Under the pieces are notes generated by a model that did not search any database, was not told the DNA's origin, and was given only the letters and a program-made list of their open reading frames with translations. The translations under genes were made by a program, and so were the position numbers. Below, piece by piece: positions 12,701-24,954 of a DNA stretch of 64,000 nt (the stretch's first letter is position 1; every line of letters begins with the position of its first letter). This DNA is from Hsuehochloa calcarea (taxonomy: Eukaryota > Streptophyta > Magnoliopsida > Poales > Poaceae), in contig CM070601.1 in assembly GCA_036346395.1 (NCBI GenBank), forward strand, positions 6,455,383-6,519,382. Direction: 5' to 3'.

Positions 12701-15700
12701 ATTCATAGTGTTCGACTTCTTTTGGAGTTTTTGCATTCATTGGAATTCAAATCTGGAATTCAAATCCTATTTCCATCGTCTCAATTCAAAACTCGTCGTC
12801 AAATTCCAAATTCAAATTTTGTAATTAGAATTTTCTCGCAAAAACCACTTGGTCATTTCCCCTTTTTCTTTTTCTTTTTCTTTTCTTTCATTTTTCCTTT
12901 GTTTTCATTTTTTCTTTTTATTTCCATCCTTCCTTTCTTCATTGTCATTGCTGTCCTTGCTCCGTGCTCAAACCGTGCTCGAGTCATCACCGCGCTGCTC
13001 ACTCATGGCCGCTCGCACCCGAGCCGCGCCTGGTTGTGCCATACTGTGCCCATGCACGCCCAAACCGCACACGAGCTGCGTCGTCTTGCACTCGTTGCAC
13101 CGCCCATGCATGTCCAGTGTGTGCCCCGTGCTACGCGTGCATGTCCTGGCCACGTCAACCACGTCGTGCCTCCGCGATGTCTACGTCGTCATCAAGTCCC
13201 GCCATCTCCGCTCTCATTCAATCTCTCTGTTACCGTGTTTCATCAATATTATTGCTATTTTGGCAGTTTTCAAATCAAGTTGCAAATGTCGCCGACGTTC
13301 ATACTCGCGGTTCAAACTCCGTCTTGAGCCCATAAATGGAAGTCACAACATCCCTTCTACCCCCTTCGTACCTCCTCTAAACCCCATAGCTCTGTCACGG
13401 TTGAATTCGTCGTCTTCCCGAGCGCTGACTGCCAACTCGCTTTGTGCTCCCGCCGCTCTGGTGAGAATCTTGATGTCCTTACTGCGTCACAATGTGTTCT
13501 CGAGCTCCATGACTATTTCCCCTTAGTCAATTTCACTTTTGGTTGCAGTTCATCGCCCAATTCTGTCGTTTTCTCTCTCTGGCCGAAAACTCCTTCGTCG
13601 CTCGATCTCCTTCTTTGTGAGTTTTTCACCGATTGGACCACGCCATGACGTGTTCCCGACCTTCTTCTACCCATCCCTCACCTTGGTTCGGTTGATTCGT
13701 CGCCGTGGAGAGCCTCCACCGCTGTCGCCTTGGCGTCTTGACCGCCCTCAGGTCACCCCCAAACCCCCCAGCGTCTTCCCCCGCATGCCTACACCGCCCA
13801 TGCGTGCGCTACCGGCGCTGTTGCCGTCACCCATAGGTTGGGAACCCCTTGGGGTCCATTTTTCGGGTCGTTGGCCGCTCCCGTGCCGCCTAGCACCTCC
13901 TCTGCTCTGCTATGTTCTGTGATGTGCACCCTGTGTTTTGCTCATTGAGTCAATGACATTAGTGGCCCACATGTTATACTCTATCCTCTATCTCTCACTA
14001 ACACTTGGGCCCCATGTGTCATACTCAATGTTTTGCATTATAAAATCAGAATAGAATATTCCAGGAATGTTCCTCTCCTTCTCAATTTCTAGGAATTTTC
14101 ATTTCCGATAAATTTCTGTGAGTTCGTTCTCTTCCGTACAAACTTTGAATCAGTCAATTCTTGTTCCTAAATTCATCTAAATTCATAATCTCTCTATTGG
14201 TACTAGTTTTATAATGTTTATATTTTATTTATTTTGTCTCGATTTGCGTGTATAGAGTCTAACACCGCCGGCACCAGTTTAGACTAACTGGACGCGTTAA
14301 CCTCCAACTTCAACGGAGATGAGTCTTCTTTGAACATTTGGTACCTATAATTTTTAAATTATCTTTTCAGTCTTAAAGTATTACGCATTGCTATTTCACA
14401 TAAAATGATGAGTTCAAATTGTAGATAGTTAGTTAAACCTAAAATTGTTATTGTCTTCCTTTAATAATTGTTATCCTTATTCCTTTGTAACCCTAGCATA
14501 GTATTTCTGCAATATTGATTACAACATTGTGGAATAGTTAAATACGGTAGAATTACTTAGACATGCTTTTCGATCTGGCTCAACCTTGGGGGCATTATTA
14601 ACCTTTATGCTATAGTTTTAAAAATGTATAACATTAGGTAATGTTAGTAATTGGAAAATAAAATAGTGATAATTGTTTAAACTAGGGCGAGTGGCATGAG
14701 TTTTGACTGCCTCGCCCTAGTCAATTAAGGACCAACGCTTGTGTCTATTCAAACCGAGTAATACCGTACAACCACATGTCCTAAATGGGGAGGACTTAAT
14801 CAACTAATTTACCATATTCTAACATTATGACCGCAGGCTATAGTTGTTAGGTGTTCATTTTTTTGGATTGTGCAGACGATGGTAGTTGACATTCATATCT
14901 GTCGGGGCTTGCTCCGGGTGATGGTAATAGACATTCATGTCCAGACATGTTATCCCCCACAACGGTGAGCTTCGGGTCGATGGTAAATGACATCCATTAC
15001 TTGGGGTTAAGCTCATCAGGCGGGTTGGTGTTAGAGCGTGGTATTGTAAAAACCTTGTGATAATCGCTTATTTGCACGTCTAAGGAAGCGTGTCATGACC
15101 GATATTATAAATTGATTATTTCGTGTAGGTAAAATTGTATAACCTCTGCAGAGTATAAAACTATTCGAATAGTCGTCCTACGATCAAGGGCGGGAAAGAT
15201 GTGTTTTCACATGGTAGGTTTTAGTTTTATTTTTTAAAAATTATTTTGGGAATCCGGGAGTAGTTGGAACTCTTTAATTATTATTCTGGCAGTTAGAGCC
15301 AGTTGGGTAGCTAGAGCCCTACTCATGAAAACTTAGTGGTTAGAGCCACATTACTAGTGATCGGTAGCTAGAACCTTCACTAGGCAATCAATTTAATTTA
15401 ATTATTGAAACTATGTTTATCAAATGTACTCCATAAAAAATGTTTAAACATAAAATATTGTTGTATGCAAAAGAACCAGGTAAGCTCAATTGTTAAAGCT
15501 GAACATATGCATATTTTCTCAAGACCCGTGGAGTACTTTACGTACTCACATGCTACACTAAAAGAAAATCTCATAAGTCTTCAATGATGTCGAGAACAAC
15601 TACACCTTCTACGCCTGTGGGTTTGATGAAGGATACCAGAGTACTAGGCTACGCTCTCCAATCGAATGCCTGTGGGCGATTCGATGGACCCACAGGCATT

Positions 15701-15980
15701 CGATGGACCATCTCGGAGTTTACTCTTTTATTATTTATGTTGCTGCGAGATTTGAGGTCATATGACTTTTATTGTAATAAGTGGTCATAAGGCAGATATT
15801 TAGTTGTTTATTATGTCATTTCGTTATTCGAAATTGTTATCAGCGTTGTATCCATTGTGTTCACTAACTACTGATCAGCACCTGATACAGAAATATACAG
15901 AAGTTTCGGATTCAGAAATCTGATCCCGATAACCATGTATACAAGCAAGTTAAGACCAATAAGAACACCAACGATAAAAA
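12701..15980. mobile_element. Probable non-autonomous LTR retroelement sequence
   Basis: A change to repeated ATTCAAAT-type segments at 12730-12830, a long pyrimidine tract at 12860-12960, and a GC-rich block of short meaningless open frames to 13920 are followed by AT-rich sequence. That sequence contains three copies of a GGTAGTTGACATTCATATCTG-like segment (about 14880, 14922 and 14980). No integrase, reverse transcriptase or gag motif is visible in any frame. The composition and repeated blocks suggest a decayed or non-coding retroelement, but I could not define LTR ends or a target duplication. Confidence 0.3.
15661..15704. repeat. Perfect 16-bp inverted repeat with 12-base loop
   Basis: Arms ATCGAATGCCTGTGGG (15661-15676) and its exact reverse complement (15689-15704) flank a 12-base loop. 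The loop contains a further partial copy, CGATTCGATGGA. It would form a strong hairpin in RNA or single-stranded DNA. No long pairing continues outside the arms. Confidence 0.9.
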
Positions 15981-17340
15981 ATTAGTCTGATACTGTCGCG
16001 GACCAAAATTGAGCGAGGGCGCCGCCTAAATGGATCGGCCCTGCGTGCACTTGCGTGCACCGAGTGAATGGCTTGACCGTCATCGACCAAAGACGCATTG
16101 TTTGAAGAAAACGGATTCGAGTTGTTGGTCGTTGGTACGCAGAAGCTTCCACTTTGATCGGATAAGAAGAAAAAATATGGGGTACTGGTCGGGACTGCGT
16201 ACGCACGTACGTACGCATACAGGATAGACCAAAACTCTGGTCTTTGTATACGCCAGAATACGTTACGTACGTACGTATACGTACGGCTCCATATTAAATT
16301 GATGGGCCAGGAGCTGTTCAGGACGGGTGGCTAGGCGGCTAGGAAATGGTGATCAGTTCACCGATCAGACATTCAGACTATGGCTATCAGATATCTCCTG
16401 CCTTGGACCATGTTCAGGTTCAGGAGCGTCAGGTCATACGATCTCATCTGCACTAGCGACACAAGCCAAATATGATGTAATTTTGTGGGAGGGTAGCCCC
16501 ATCCTCGCGTGGGCAATGGCAGATTTTTTCCTCCTATCCAACCTCCTCCGCTGGATGTTTGTATCTCCTATTGAATAGCTTATTCGGCGGCTCCCACGAG
16601 GAACCGTTAAGCTACATACGGATTTATGGAACGGAAATGCTAAAAAAACAGTCGCAAGTTTTTTCTTCTTCATTTCCGTCGTTTTTTTAGCAGTTGGATA
16701 TGCATTGAGATTTGTGCCAAAATTTTCGGGTCCGCTGGTTTGCCTCCGGGTTTTCTCCGAATCCGATAAGGTGAGCGCTGATATCCTTACTAATTTTGAA
16801 TTTTCAACAAAAATAACAATGAAATTTGCACAAATATGACCCAATAAAATCGGGCTCTAACCAACGGATGTTTTTCAAATTCGTGTTACACACTGTTCGG
16901 CCCGTTAGGACTAAACTACTCAATATTGGAGAAAACTAATCCCATCCTTTGATTCAAAATCCAATAGTTCACAATATGACTGTTTTTAAGCTAATAAAAC
17001 AGTCACATGTTTATTAGACAGATCCTAAAACTTTATAGAAACGCTAAAAAATACCACATCAGTCAGACGCTAAGTTTACTTTTTTTTCTTTCTCTTCAAC
17101 GTTTAGCACTATATCGATATTGTTTTGGTCTTCTGGAAATTATAATACAGGAAATAACACGAGGAGAAAAACATAGGATAAGAAGTGTTCTTAATTTATT
17201 CCACAGTGGTTTCACTTATTCATTACTTAGGCCTACACAGCACACAGCCTCGAGGGCTTTTCGTCCATCTTATTCCATAACGTCATATCACGGCTTTATT
17301 TTTATTGTTCCACGATCCAAGCGTGGATTCCATGCCTAGA
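15981..17340. other. Spacer downstream of PR-4
   Basis: No gene is recognised. It contains CGTACGTA-rich stretches at about 16197-16218 and 16260-16285 and a T-rich patch near 17080. The 3' untranslated region of the - strand PR-4 gene must lie just below 17341. Confidence 0.3.
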
Positions 17341-18016
17341 TCAACAGTTGACGAACTGGTAGTCGACCTGGAGGTGACCCATCTGGTAGCCGATGCCGTC
17401 GGTGTCGATCTTCTTGAAGATGGTCTCATTGTCCAGGTCCAGCCCGCCGTTGCTGCACTGGTCGACGATCCTCGCCGTTATCTTCGCCCCCGTTCTCCGG
17501 TTCGTCACCTACAAATCCCACCGCCGAGTAGGTTGAAGTACGTGTATATTATCTATATTTTGTCAGAAAGACACAAGATTTTAGAAACAATATATTTTAG
17601 GGTGAATTTTTTATGTGCCACCGAGAGTCTGCCTCATCCCTTATATGCGACTCACTATTTCACTGATGTACCAATTGTCGTTGACACAATCAGAGATTTC
17701 ACAAAATTACAGTGGTATATAAGAAACTAATCCTATATCTTACCCGAATACACTTGCCACAAGCTGCCTGCCCCTTGGGCCCCGCGGGCCCACAGAAGGC
17801 GGTCCAGCCATACTTCTGCCTCCATGACAGCGGCTTGTTGGCGTCCCACGTGGCGCAATATGCACTGACTTTGTTCAAGTCCCAGTTGTTCTGCGCGGGG
17901 TTGTAGAAGTGATACGTCGCGCGAACGTTCGACGCTTGCTGCGCGGCGGCCATAGCCGCGGCGGCGCAGAGAAGAGCGGCCACCACAAGCGCCCGTGCTC
18001 CGGTGATCGCCGCCAT
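17341..18016 (-). CDS. PR4: PR-4 (barwin-domain) pathogenesis-related protein
   Basis: Secreted defence protein of the barwin/PR-4 family. Relatives bind chitin weakly and have RNase or antifungal activity. Exon 1 is 18016-17744 and exon 2 is 17508-17341, in - strand order, with a 235-bp GT-AG intron and TGA at 17343-17341, giving 146 aa. A signal peptide covers residues 1-25 (ALVVAALLCAAAAMAAA core), with mature Gln26. The barwin domain shows ATYHFYNPAQNNWDL, YCATWDANKPLSWR, YGWTAFCGPAGP and GKCIRV in exon 1, and GAKITARIVDQCSNGGLDLD and GIGYQMGHLQVDYQFVNC in exon 2. All six cysteines of the fold are present. There is no hevein domain, so it is the class II form (wheatwin-like). An upstream in-frame GTG is not a plausible start; the ATG is at 18016. 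Two broken relatives lie upstream at 23.3 and 25.6 kb on the same strand. Confidence 0.95.
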
Positions 18017-18243
18017 GGCTTCGGGATCTGAACTCACATGTGTGCACCAAGCAGTAATTCAAGAGCGATCATGTACACGCGCCTCATGACGAGGAAGAAA
18101 TGGGAGAGAAGAAGGGATTGGTATCTTGATTGGCTAGGCTTTTGCTCATGTCGCTTACCTTGTGTGTGCTGCTAGTGTGGTGTCCAATTGACGGAGAATG
18201 ACGTCGTGGAACGATGTCAGTGATGAGGTGCTCTATTGCCAAT

Positions 18244-18256
18244 GGAAGTATATATA
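18244..18256 (-). promoter_or_regulatory. Probable TATA box of PR-4
   Basis: CTATATATACTT on the - strand, about 230 bp before the ATG. It is the only strong TATA in the first 300 bp, which would make a leader of roughly 200 bases. A TTGAC W-box core lies between it and the ATG, near 18187 on the + strand. Confidence 0.45.
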
Positions 18257-18418
18257 GCAGTGTGAGAGCCGCCGTACATTGTGGAATTTTCTTTCAGGTA
18301 CAGGGAGAATTCCTAGCTAGCTGGTACAAAAGATATATGCTTTATCTTCTTCTTTTTCTTCCATGACCAGAAGTGAACCTGTTCTTTACTCTCTCTCTCT
18401 TTTTCCTACTGGGAAGTA

Positions 18419-18480
18419 GAAAGGCCCCTTATGTACAATTCTTTTTGTTAAAGGCCCCTTATGTTCAATTCTTTTTGTTA
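18419..18480 (+). repeat. Tandem duplication, two copies of about 30 bp
   Basis: AAAGGCCCCTTATGT.CAATTC followed by TTTTTGTT occurs twice in direct succession, differing at one base (A or T). It looks like a recent replication-slippage duplication about 400 bp upstream of the PR-4 ATG. Confidence 0.85.
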
Positions 18481-20560
18481 CATTGCATAATATATACTAA
18501 TCTCTGACATTACTGAAGTTCAAAAAAAAAAGTGATACTACTGACAGATGTGCCAAGCTCACCCATTAGTTTTGCAACCAGTGTCGGCAAACCATGCTCT
18601 AAGCCTATAATTAATACTCAATGGCTGACTTGTGTTACTGGAATCAGTAAAGATAATAATACAACAAAACCACACGTACATGCAAGATGCCAAGATGTCA
18701 CCATGTCATACCAGAACGACCTATTGTTCCCAACCGATTGCACTGGCTAGCTAGTGAAGGGAGAGCCGGAAAGGAACAAGTGACTCATCGGCCGGTCGCG
18801 GTCGAATGTGCATGCGGGGCCGGCCGCACCGTCAATCGCGCAAAGGCTAAGGTGGACACAGCACACCACAAATTTCCAACAATTAGCTGCTTGGAAAGTA
18901 CCTAGTGGTAGCCTCCAAATTTGATTGACTTGGAGATGCATGCATGGTTGAGAGGATGCTTTGAGACCACGTGTTGTGTATATACTGTCGAAATTTGAGT
19001 TTGATTTTGGAAAGTTGCAATTTTGAGATGTCAGACTGAGGCCAGGCTGTCTGACCGGGCATGGGTGAATCTCAGGCCGCTGAGACTGGCGGTGTCAGCT
19101 TTTGTGAAATAAACACCAAACACCTAGGTAGAGGTGTTTGGGGTGAGTTTGCACTTGTTTTTATTAAAAATAGAGATTGAACATAAAAATTAGATAAAAA
19201 ATTTCCAAAAAAAATTCAAAAAAATACATTTTCGAATTTAGGAAACAGTCTGACCAGCTGTTGGACGACGGCCAGACCAGTAGGCCGTCATATCGGCCAG
19301 TTCACGATCAGACCGGACGATGATGCATGCCTCGGAAGTCCAAGGCTAGCTCCAAAAGGTCGACTGCTCGATCCGGACAGCATGGTAATAATATTGACGC
19401 GGCCAGTCCAATGGAGGAAGAAGATATGTGGTGGCGTGCGCCTAACTTGTTAGTGCTTCCAAAGTGGAGCGAGCATATACATATCGCTCAATTAATAGGA
19501 GAAATAAGTGCAGAGGTTACACCGCAGAAACAGACAAAAAGAAAGGTTGACTAAAGGATTACAACACAAACTAAAGCAGAAGCAACCGGATCCCAAGGGA
19601 GCGCTGGATGAAAAGTTACGTTTACTATTTGTTTAGTTGTCGACTTTGTGTTAACTACTTCGGGAGCCTTAGGGCGCCGGTTGAGCCAGCACTAAAGGGA
19701 CTACAGCACAGATGTCCCATCGGGACGAGCCAGCGCCCGCAGGGGCGATACCATCTCCACGAAAGTATCGAGCCAAATTAGTTATGGAATTAATACGGGT
19801 TAGATCTAATTTTAAATCTAGTTAATTTTTAAATAATCTCAAAGTCCTATATACACGTGTTAAAATTATTTAGTCCCATATAGAAAGTTGAAGGGGGAGT
19901 TATACCACTTTATAAAGTGAAACGTTGTAGTCCCCTTTGTGGAATTAGAGAGAGCCAACACACGCGCTCGCTCGCTCGCCGAGCCGTGCGGTGTGTGTGC
20001 GCGCAGGCACGTCGGGTGCGGACGTTATTTTTCTTTATCTATTCGAAAATCGAAACGCACCGACTCGTTTTAATGGCATTAACAAACGGCTGGTAGTAAC
20101 GGTTCAGCTACTAGTGAGTAATAGCTAGCACTAATTGATGGTAAATCAATGGCTTGGGCCATGGACCATCCAGGCTGGGCCAGCCCGGCAAACGTGCTGC
20201 TGTGACAGGCCTCAGCCGAGGATTGAGATCTCAACGGTACATTTGTATTTCAAATTTGAAAGTTCAATAAATTTGATCTATATTTCAAATTTTGCCTAGT
20301 TACCTGGCCCAGAAATCTCATATGCCCTATTTTTTGTTAACCGAGATTTGAAACTCTAGTCTAGGCTCAATCATTGGAACTAAGCACAACAGTTTCTACG
20401 GGAATCCATTGAAATTATGGTGTTACAAAAGGGACAATTTTTTTTAAGCGATAGGTTTTTTTGGCGGGAAGTTAAATAAGGGATTTTAAATTCAAATTGA
20501 GGGCTCCACATGCAGGGAGGAAAAAGATTGAAGCATTGGGGAACTGGACAGTGGTGCATT
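18481..20560. other. Spacer upstream of PR-4, retroelement-like in part
   Basis: No gene is recognised. 18960-19330 contains several CAGACTGA, GGCCAGACCAG and CAGACCGGACG-type motifs, reminiscent of rice gypsy LTR texture. 19960-20010 has CGCTCGCT and GTGTGTGC simple repeats. The 75-codon frame at 19327-19554 has no recognisable similarity. Confidence 0.3.
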
Positions 20561-22090
20561 GGGCGTGTTTGGAATGGTTTCGGCTTTTCGCTCGGAAAAG
20601 CCAGAAGTCGTTCTAAGCGGGAGGCTTTTCGCACCGGTTTTTCCCAAAGCCAAAAGTCACCTATAATGCGAGAAAGCCGAAAGCTGCCAGCAAAGATCTT
20701 CCCGCAGTCCTGTTCCGACTTTGCCCCTCCACTTGCATATTAGTTAACCGCTTTATGCCATTGAACAAAACCTCCCTCCCCACCGCCCCCGGCCCGAACC
20801 GTAACCCCAACTCCCGCCCGCCCCCGTCCTCCTCCTCCCGCGTGCCCCTGTCCTCTATCCTCCTCCTCGTAGGGGCAAGCACCCCGCGCCCCGTCCTCCT
20901 CCCGCGCCGTCGCGTCCTCCTCCCACCTACTACTCCTGCGCGCCCATGTACTCCCTCCTCCTTCTCCCCCAAGGGCAAGCACCCTGCACCCCGTCCTCCT
21001 CCTGCGCCGCCGCGTCCTTCTCCCACCTTCTACTCCCGTGCCACCGCCCAACCGTGTCCTCCTCCTCTCGCGTGCGCCGCCCAGCCCCCGTTCTCCCCTC
21101 CTTCCCCTACGTCGTCGTGTTCTTCTCCTTCAGTGCCTTTGCTCGGCCCCACCACCCCTCCTCCTCCCTCGGCTCCTCTTCTCGTGCCACCGCCCGTCCC
21201 CCATCCTCCTCCTCCTGCGCCGGTGCTGCTCTCCTCCTCCTCTCCTAACGTCGGACCTCCTCCCTCCTCCTACAACCCCGACGCTGGCGCCTCTGCCCTC
21301 CCCCCTAGCGCCCTCCTCCTACTACCCCGACGCCACCGCCGTCGCCAAGCCCAAATTGAGTGCTCCTCCTCCCCACCCGATGATGTCCTCTTCCTCCTCC
21401 TCCCTCCTCCTACAACCCCGACGCTGGCGCCTCTACCCTCCCCCTGGCGCCCTCCTCCTCCTGCCCCGACGCCGCCAGCCCCAAACTGAGTGCTCCTCCT
21501 CCTCCCCACCCAACGCTGTCCTATTACTCCTCCTCCCCACCCAGCGCTGTCCTATTACTCCTCCTCCCCCGCCCACCTATGTTTTCCCTTTTTTTTTCCT
21601 TTTTTATGTTGTAAATTAATTATTTTGTAATAATCATTTATTGTAAAAATTGTTTTTGTAATAATTATTTATTGTACTAATAATTATTAATTACGTTAAC
21701 CGCGGTTTATTAATTATCGTTAATTGTGGTATATTGTCGTTAAATACGATCAATTTGCGTTAATTGCGGTAGTCGTCGTTAATTGTAGTCAATTGCGTTA
21801 ATCGTTGTTAATTGTGGTAGTCGTCGTTAATTACGGTAGTTGTCGTCAATTGTGTTAATTATCGTTAATTACGTTAGTTGTCATTAAATATCATTAATTA
21901 TAGTTAAACACATCAAAGAAGCTATTACTATCCTTAGAGTCATTTCAGATATTTACCATCTCAGAAGCTGCTGTTAGTCTACCTAAAAGTTAGACAACCA
22001 AACACCAAATCTCTTTAGCTCAGCCGTTCAGCCTTGCAGCCCAATCGGAAGCTGATTTTCAGGAAAGCTACAGCCGTGCCAAATAGGCCC
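20561..22090. mobile_element. 1,530-bp terminal-inverted-repeat element, ATT target duplication
   Basis: The left end GGGCGTGTTTGGAATGGTTT and the right end, whose reverse complement is GGGCCTATTTGGCACGGCTG, match at most positions. ATT lies directly outside both ends (20558-20560 and 22091-22093). The 3-bp duplication and GGGC..TGTTTGG ends fit PIF/Harbinger-like or related DNA transposons, but the family is not certain. No transposase is visible. The interior has two odd parts: a CCT/CTC-rich tract (about 20790-21580) giving proline/serine-rich false open frames, and an AT-rich array of GTTAATTGCGGTAGTCGTC-like units (about 21660-21900). Confidence 0.7.
21660..21905 (+). repeat. Degenerate GTTAATT(G/A)CGGTAGTCGTC array
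   Basis: About ten imperfect units of roughly 18-25 bp built on GTTAATT with GGTAGT or CGTCGT spacers. They are contained wholly inside the terminal-inverted-repeat element. Confidence 0.7.
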
Positions 22091-23299
22091 ATTGTTGCAT
22101 GCATGCTTCGTTACCCGTAGGCAACGACCGCGGGATGGCTAGCCTTGGAGCCCGGTGGGGCCACAAAACGCTGCCTAGCTATACCGCTACTGCCTAGCCA
22201 GTGGGCATGTCGGCATAACAATAGAGGATCTAGAACAAAATCGACTCGGGTTCACCATACATATCAACACATGTGGAGTCATTGGGCTTAAATTGCGGAT
22301 GCACATATATTCGTATATGTGTTTTGAAAAAAAAAAGTAAAACAACATCGGACCCGACGATGTCCCATGCACCCTTGAAGCTGTACTTGCATCCGCCCTA
22401 CAGCTTAAGGCAAAAATATTTAAGGGGCCGACTAAGCTACAGTCGCCTGAAATTTTCTAAAAACTCACTTTCTTTGGTACGTTGAATCATCATCCAATAG
22501 TTTCTGTTTTTTTATGTTGAAAAATTCTGAACTAGACAAAAGTAAATCTAGATGAACCCTACAAATACAAAAAAAAATAAAATCTAAACTAGACAAAAGT
22601 ATATCTAGGTGAACCTACAAATACAAAAATAAATAGAATTAAAAGTTATAGAAAAGTTATGCTAAAATTGCACTTCACTTGATAATACAATTTTAGGCTT
22701 AGTACTGTGAAATTGTAGATGATTGAATTTTAAAAAAAATTAAGACGACTGGGAGCTGGCAAAAGCGAATATTTAATGCATGGGACATGGGTACATTGTT
22801 CGCGTTTTCTCGTAGGTTAAGTTGGGATAACTCACAGTTTTAAGTTTCAACTCCAACACTTGCGAGATGCAAAATTTCTAAGATAGAATTCAATGGTACG
22901 TGCAATATGAAAAAAAGAAGATAAATACTTAGTGAATAGTGTAATATTACTAATGCAGTTGATTTTGATAATTATTTTTGGGGGGGGATTTGGAACATGC
23001 AATCAATGGTAACTTTTTGAATTTTTTTTTAAAAAAAACTTATGTACTTGATTTTCACGCCTTTGCAACATTTGGTGTGTTTTCACAGGATAATTACCCA
23101 TTCATATAGAACAACAACTTCAGCTTCTGAGCAAAAGATGACAAAATAAGGAAATTTGGATGTATGGAAACGGGATAATTCACCAGCGTGAAAGCGTGCA
23201 AATCGAACCACGCACTCTCCAAAAAAGATTAACCCGCAAAATTATTCGACAATAACACTTGATCAAGCAAGCAGTAAATGATCTGTTGCATCAGCTAGT
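22091..23299. other. Spacer, no gene seen
   Basis: AT-rich sequence with a repeated CTAAACTAGACAAAAGTA segment (about 22528 and 22584) and poly-A/poly-T runs. Nothing coding is recognised. Confidence 0.4.
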
Positions 23300-23460
23300 T
23301 GTCGCCGCCGTCGACGAACTGGTAGTTGACGATGAGGCGGCGCACCGGCAGTTGGTGTCGATCTTGCTGAACACCGTGCCTAGTCCAGGTCCGGCCCTCC
23401 GTTGCTGCACCGGTCGACGATCCTCGCCGTGATCTGTGCACCCGTCGCCGTGTTCGTCAC
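23300..23460 (-). pseudogene. Orphan second exon of a PR-4 relative, broken
   Basis: On the - strand an intact acceptor (CAG before 23460) opens a reading frame equivalent to PR-4 exon 2 (VTN, then GAQITARIVDRCSNGG). It hits a TAG at 23382-23380. The following VFSKIDT and the terminal NYQFVD survive only in other frames, so at least two indels are present. The final cysteine is replaced (GTCGACGGC). No matching exon 1 is visible in the next 2 kb. Confidence 0.85.
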
Positions 23461-23854
23461 CTGCAAGGTTAAAGCAGTTTTAACTCTACGTGTCCCAGAG
23501 AATGTTAATGATAATAAGAATTAGAATACTGAGTGCATTAAAATCATGTTTTCTTTCTCATGTATATACATGACCTCCAAAGCTGAATTAGTTAACGGTA
23601 ACCGGCTAGTTACAGTGTGTTTCTTGCATATCATAAATTTATTAGCCCCTATCCAATTTCCAGTCTACTTACTAGTACTTTTCAAATGGCTGATGTGTCC
23701 CCTGCTGACCACTAGCCCTAGCTATCTTTCTGGACGGCGAAATGCCAGCCTGCATCGACGAAGATATGTGGTAGCGTGCAGCTCATCTTGAGGTCAACAT
23801 TGAATACCACATGCAGCTCATCTTGAGGTCAACATTGAATACAGTGAATTAGAG

Positions 23855-24165
23855 TAAAATACTGTAGCAACAGAGTAATATGTAATTAGCAAAACTACTG
23901 TAACAATTGATCTAGATTTTTAATTTTTGATCGAACCGTGGAGATCCTTCGTAATATTATGACACTGTAGATCTTCTGCATTGATTACTTCAATACAGAG
24001 AATCTCAATCATAGCCATGAAGTTGTTTATGCTTTGCCGGACGACTTCCATGGTGACTTCCATAGTGACTACTTCAATACAAAGGATACCAATCCCAGCC
24101 ATGAAGTTGTTGACACTATAGATCCTCTGCATTGACTACTTCTATGGTGACCCCTCATCCCAACC
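23855..24165 (+). repeat. Dispersed repeat, related copy at 56.7 kb
   Basis: It shares with 56735-56860 the ordered blocks ACTGTAACAATTGATCT, TTTGATCGA, GTGGAGATC and CACTGTAGATC(T/A)TCTG(C/T)ATTGA. The part at 23980-24150 also contains an internal near-duplication (ACTTCAATACA..GCCATGAAGTTGTT, twice). It is probably a decayed transposable element; the family is unknown. Confidence 0.6.
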
Positions 24166-24319
24166 AAATCTGGCACGATCCTGGTTCGAAAAAATAACAA
24201 TAAAAATAAAATAAGACCCGGCCTCCTCATCCAAACAGGTATAACAAGTTTCGAAACAAATCCTCTAAATTACGATGAAACTCACATCGCAGAAGCGTAC
24301 CTCATGGTATTTCTTAAAT

Positions 24320-24948
24320 GGAATAATTCTATTTGACAACCTTGAATTATCATGTTTGTTTAATTTTCAACCTTCAATTACGAAATTGGATAACTGACGC
24401 CTCAACTATCAATATCATTCAATTTACCCCCTCAGCTCAAACTAAGGTGATATTGTCTAACGTGGCACTGACATGAGATCCAATCCAAAGTGATTTTAAC
24501 TGACGTAGATGCCACGTGAACATCCACGCCAAGTCCACATCACATTTTTCTTCATCCTATTTCTTCCTCCCCTTTCTCTCTCCCAAGACAAGGCGACCAT
24601 TGTGGGACGCGACCGGACGGGAGTAATCCAAGAGCCCATCATCTATGCTCGTGCTCATGTCGTCAATGAGCAAGCTGATGCAGGTACGCCGACAGCCAAG
24701 GAAGGAGGCCGTCGCAACGCATTGCCGCTAAAGCGCCAACGCGATGCCCTTCCCAGTGCAGTAGGCCCATCACGGCCGGTTGAGTCGAGGTGGCGTCCTC
24801 GTGACGCAAAATTGCGGTGGAATGGGCGTGAGGGGGTATTTTAACCGGTTTTAACACTTCAGAGTTGATGGTTACCCGATTTCATTGTTCAAGGTTGAAA
24901 AATAGACAAACATGATAGTTCAAAGTTATCAAATGAACTTATTTATTC
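24320..24948. mobile_element. Non-coding element with about 80-bp terminal inverted repeats
   Basis: The left end (TATTTGACAACCTTGAATTA, TCATGTTTGT, TTTTCAACCTT, GAAATTGG) is mirrored by the reverse complement of the right end (CATTTGATAACTTTGAACTA, TCATGTTTGT, TTTTTCAACCTTGAA, GAAATCGG). TTAAAT lies outside both ends (24314-24319 and 24949-24954), a possible target duplication. Long inverted ends around a short non-coding interior suggest a Mutator-like MITE. Confidence 0.65.
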
Positions 24949-24954
24949 TTAAAT

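Noticed and set aside
12722..13922. Overlapping open frames of 120-225 codons
   Set aside because: Pyrimidine-rich sequence with Phe/Ser/Pro-biased translations in several frames at once, and no splice logic or family similarity.
15661..15704. microRNA precursor
   Set aside because: The 16-bp arms are too short and no pairing extends outside them.
18014..18039. Upstream GTG as the start of PR-4
   Set aside because: Plant nuclear genes use ATG. The ATG at 18016 directly precedes a good signal peptide.
20755..21619. Long proline/serine-rich open frames (up to 244 codons)
   Set aside because: They come from a CCT/CTC-rich low-complexity tract inside the inverted-repeat element. All three frames are open and none has a domain.
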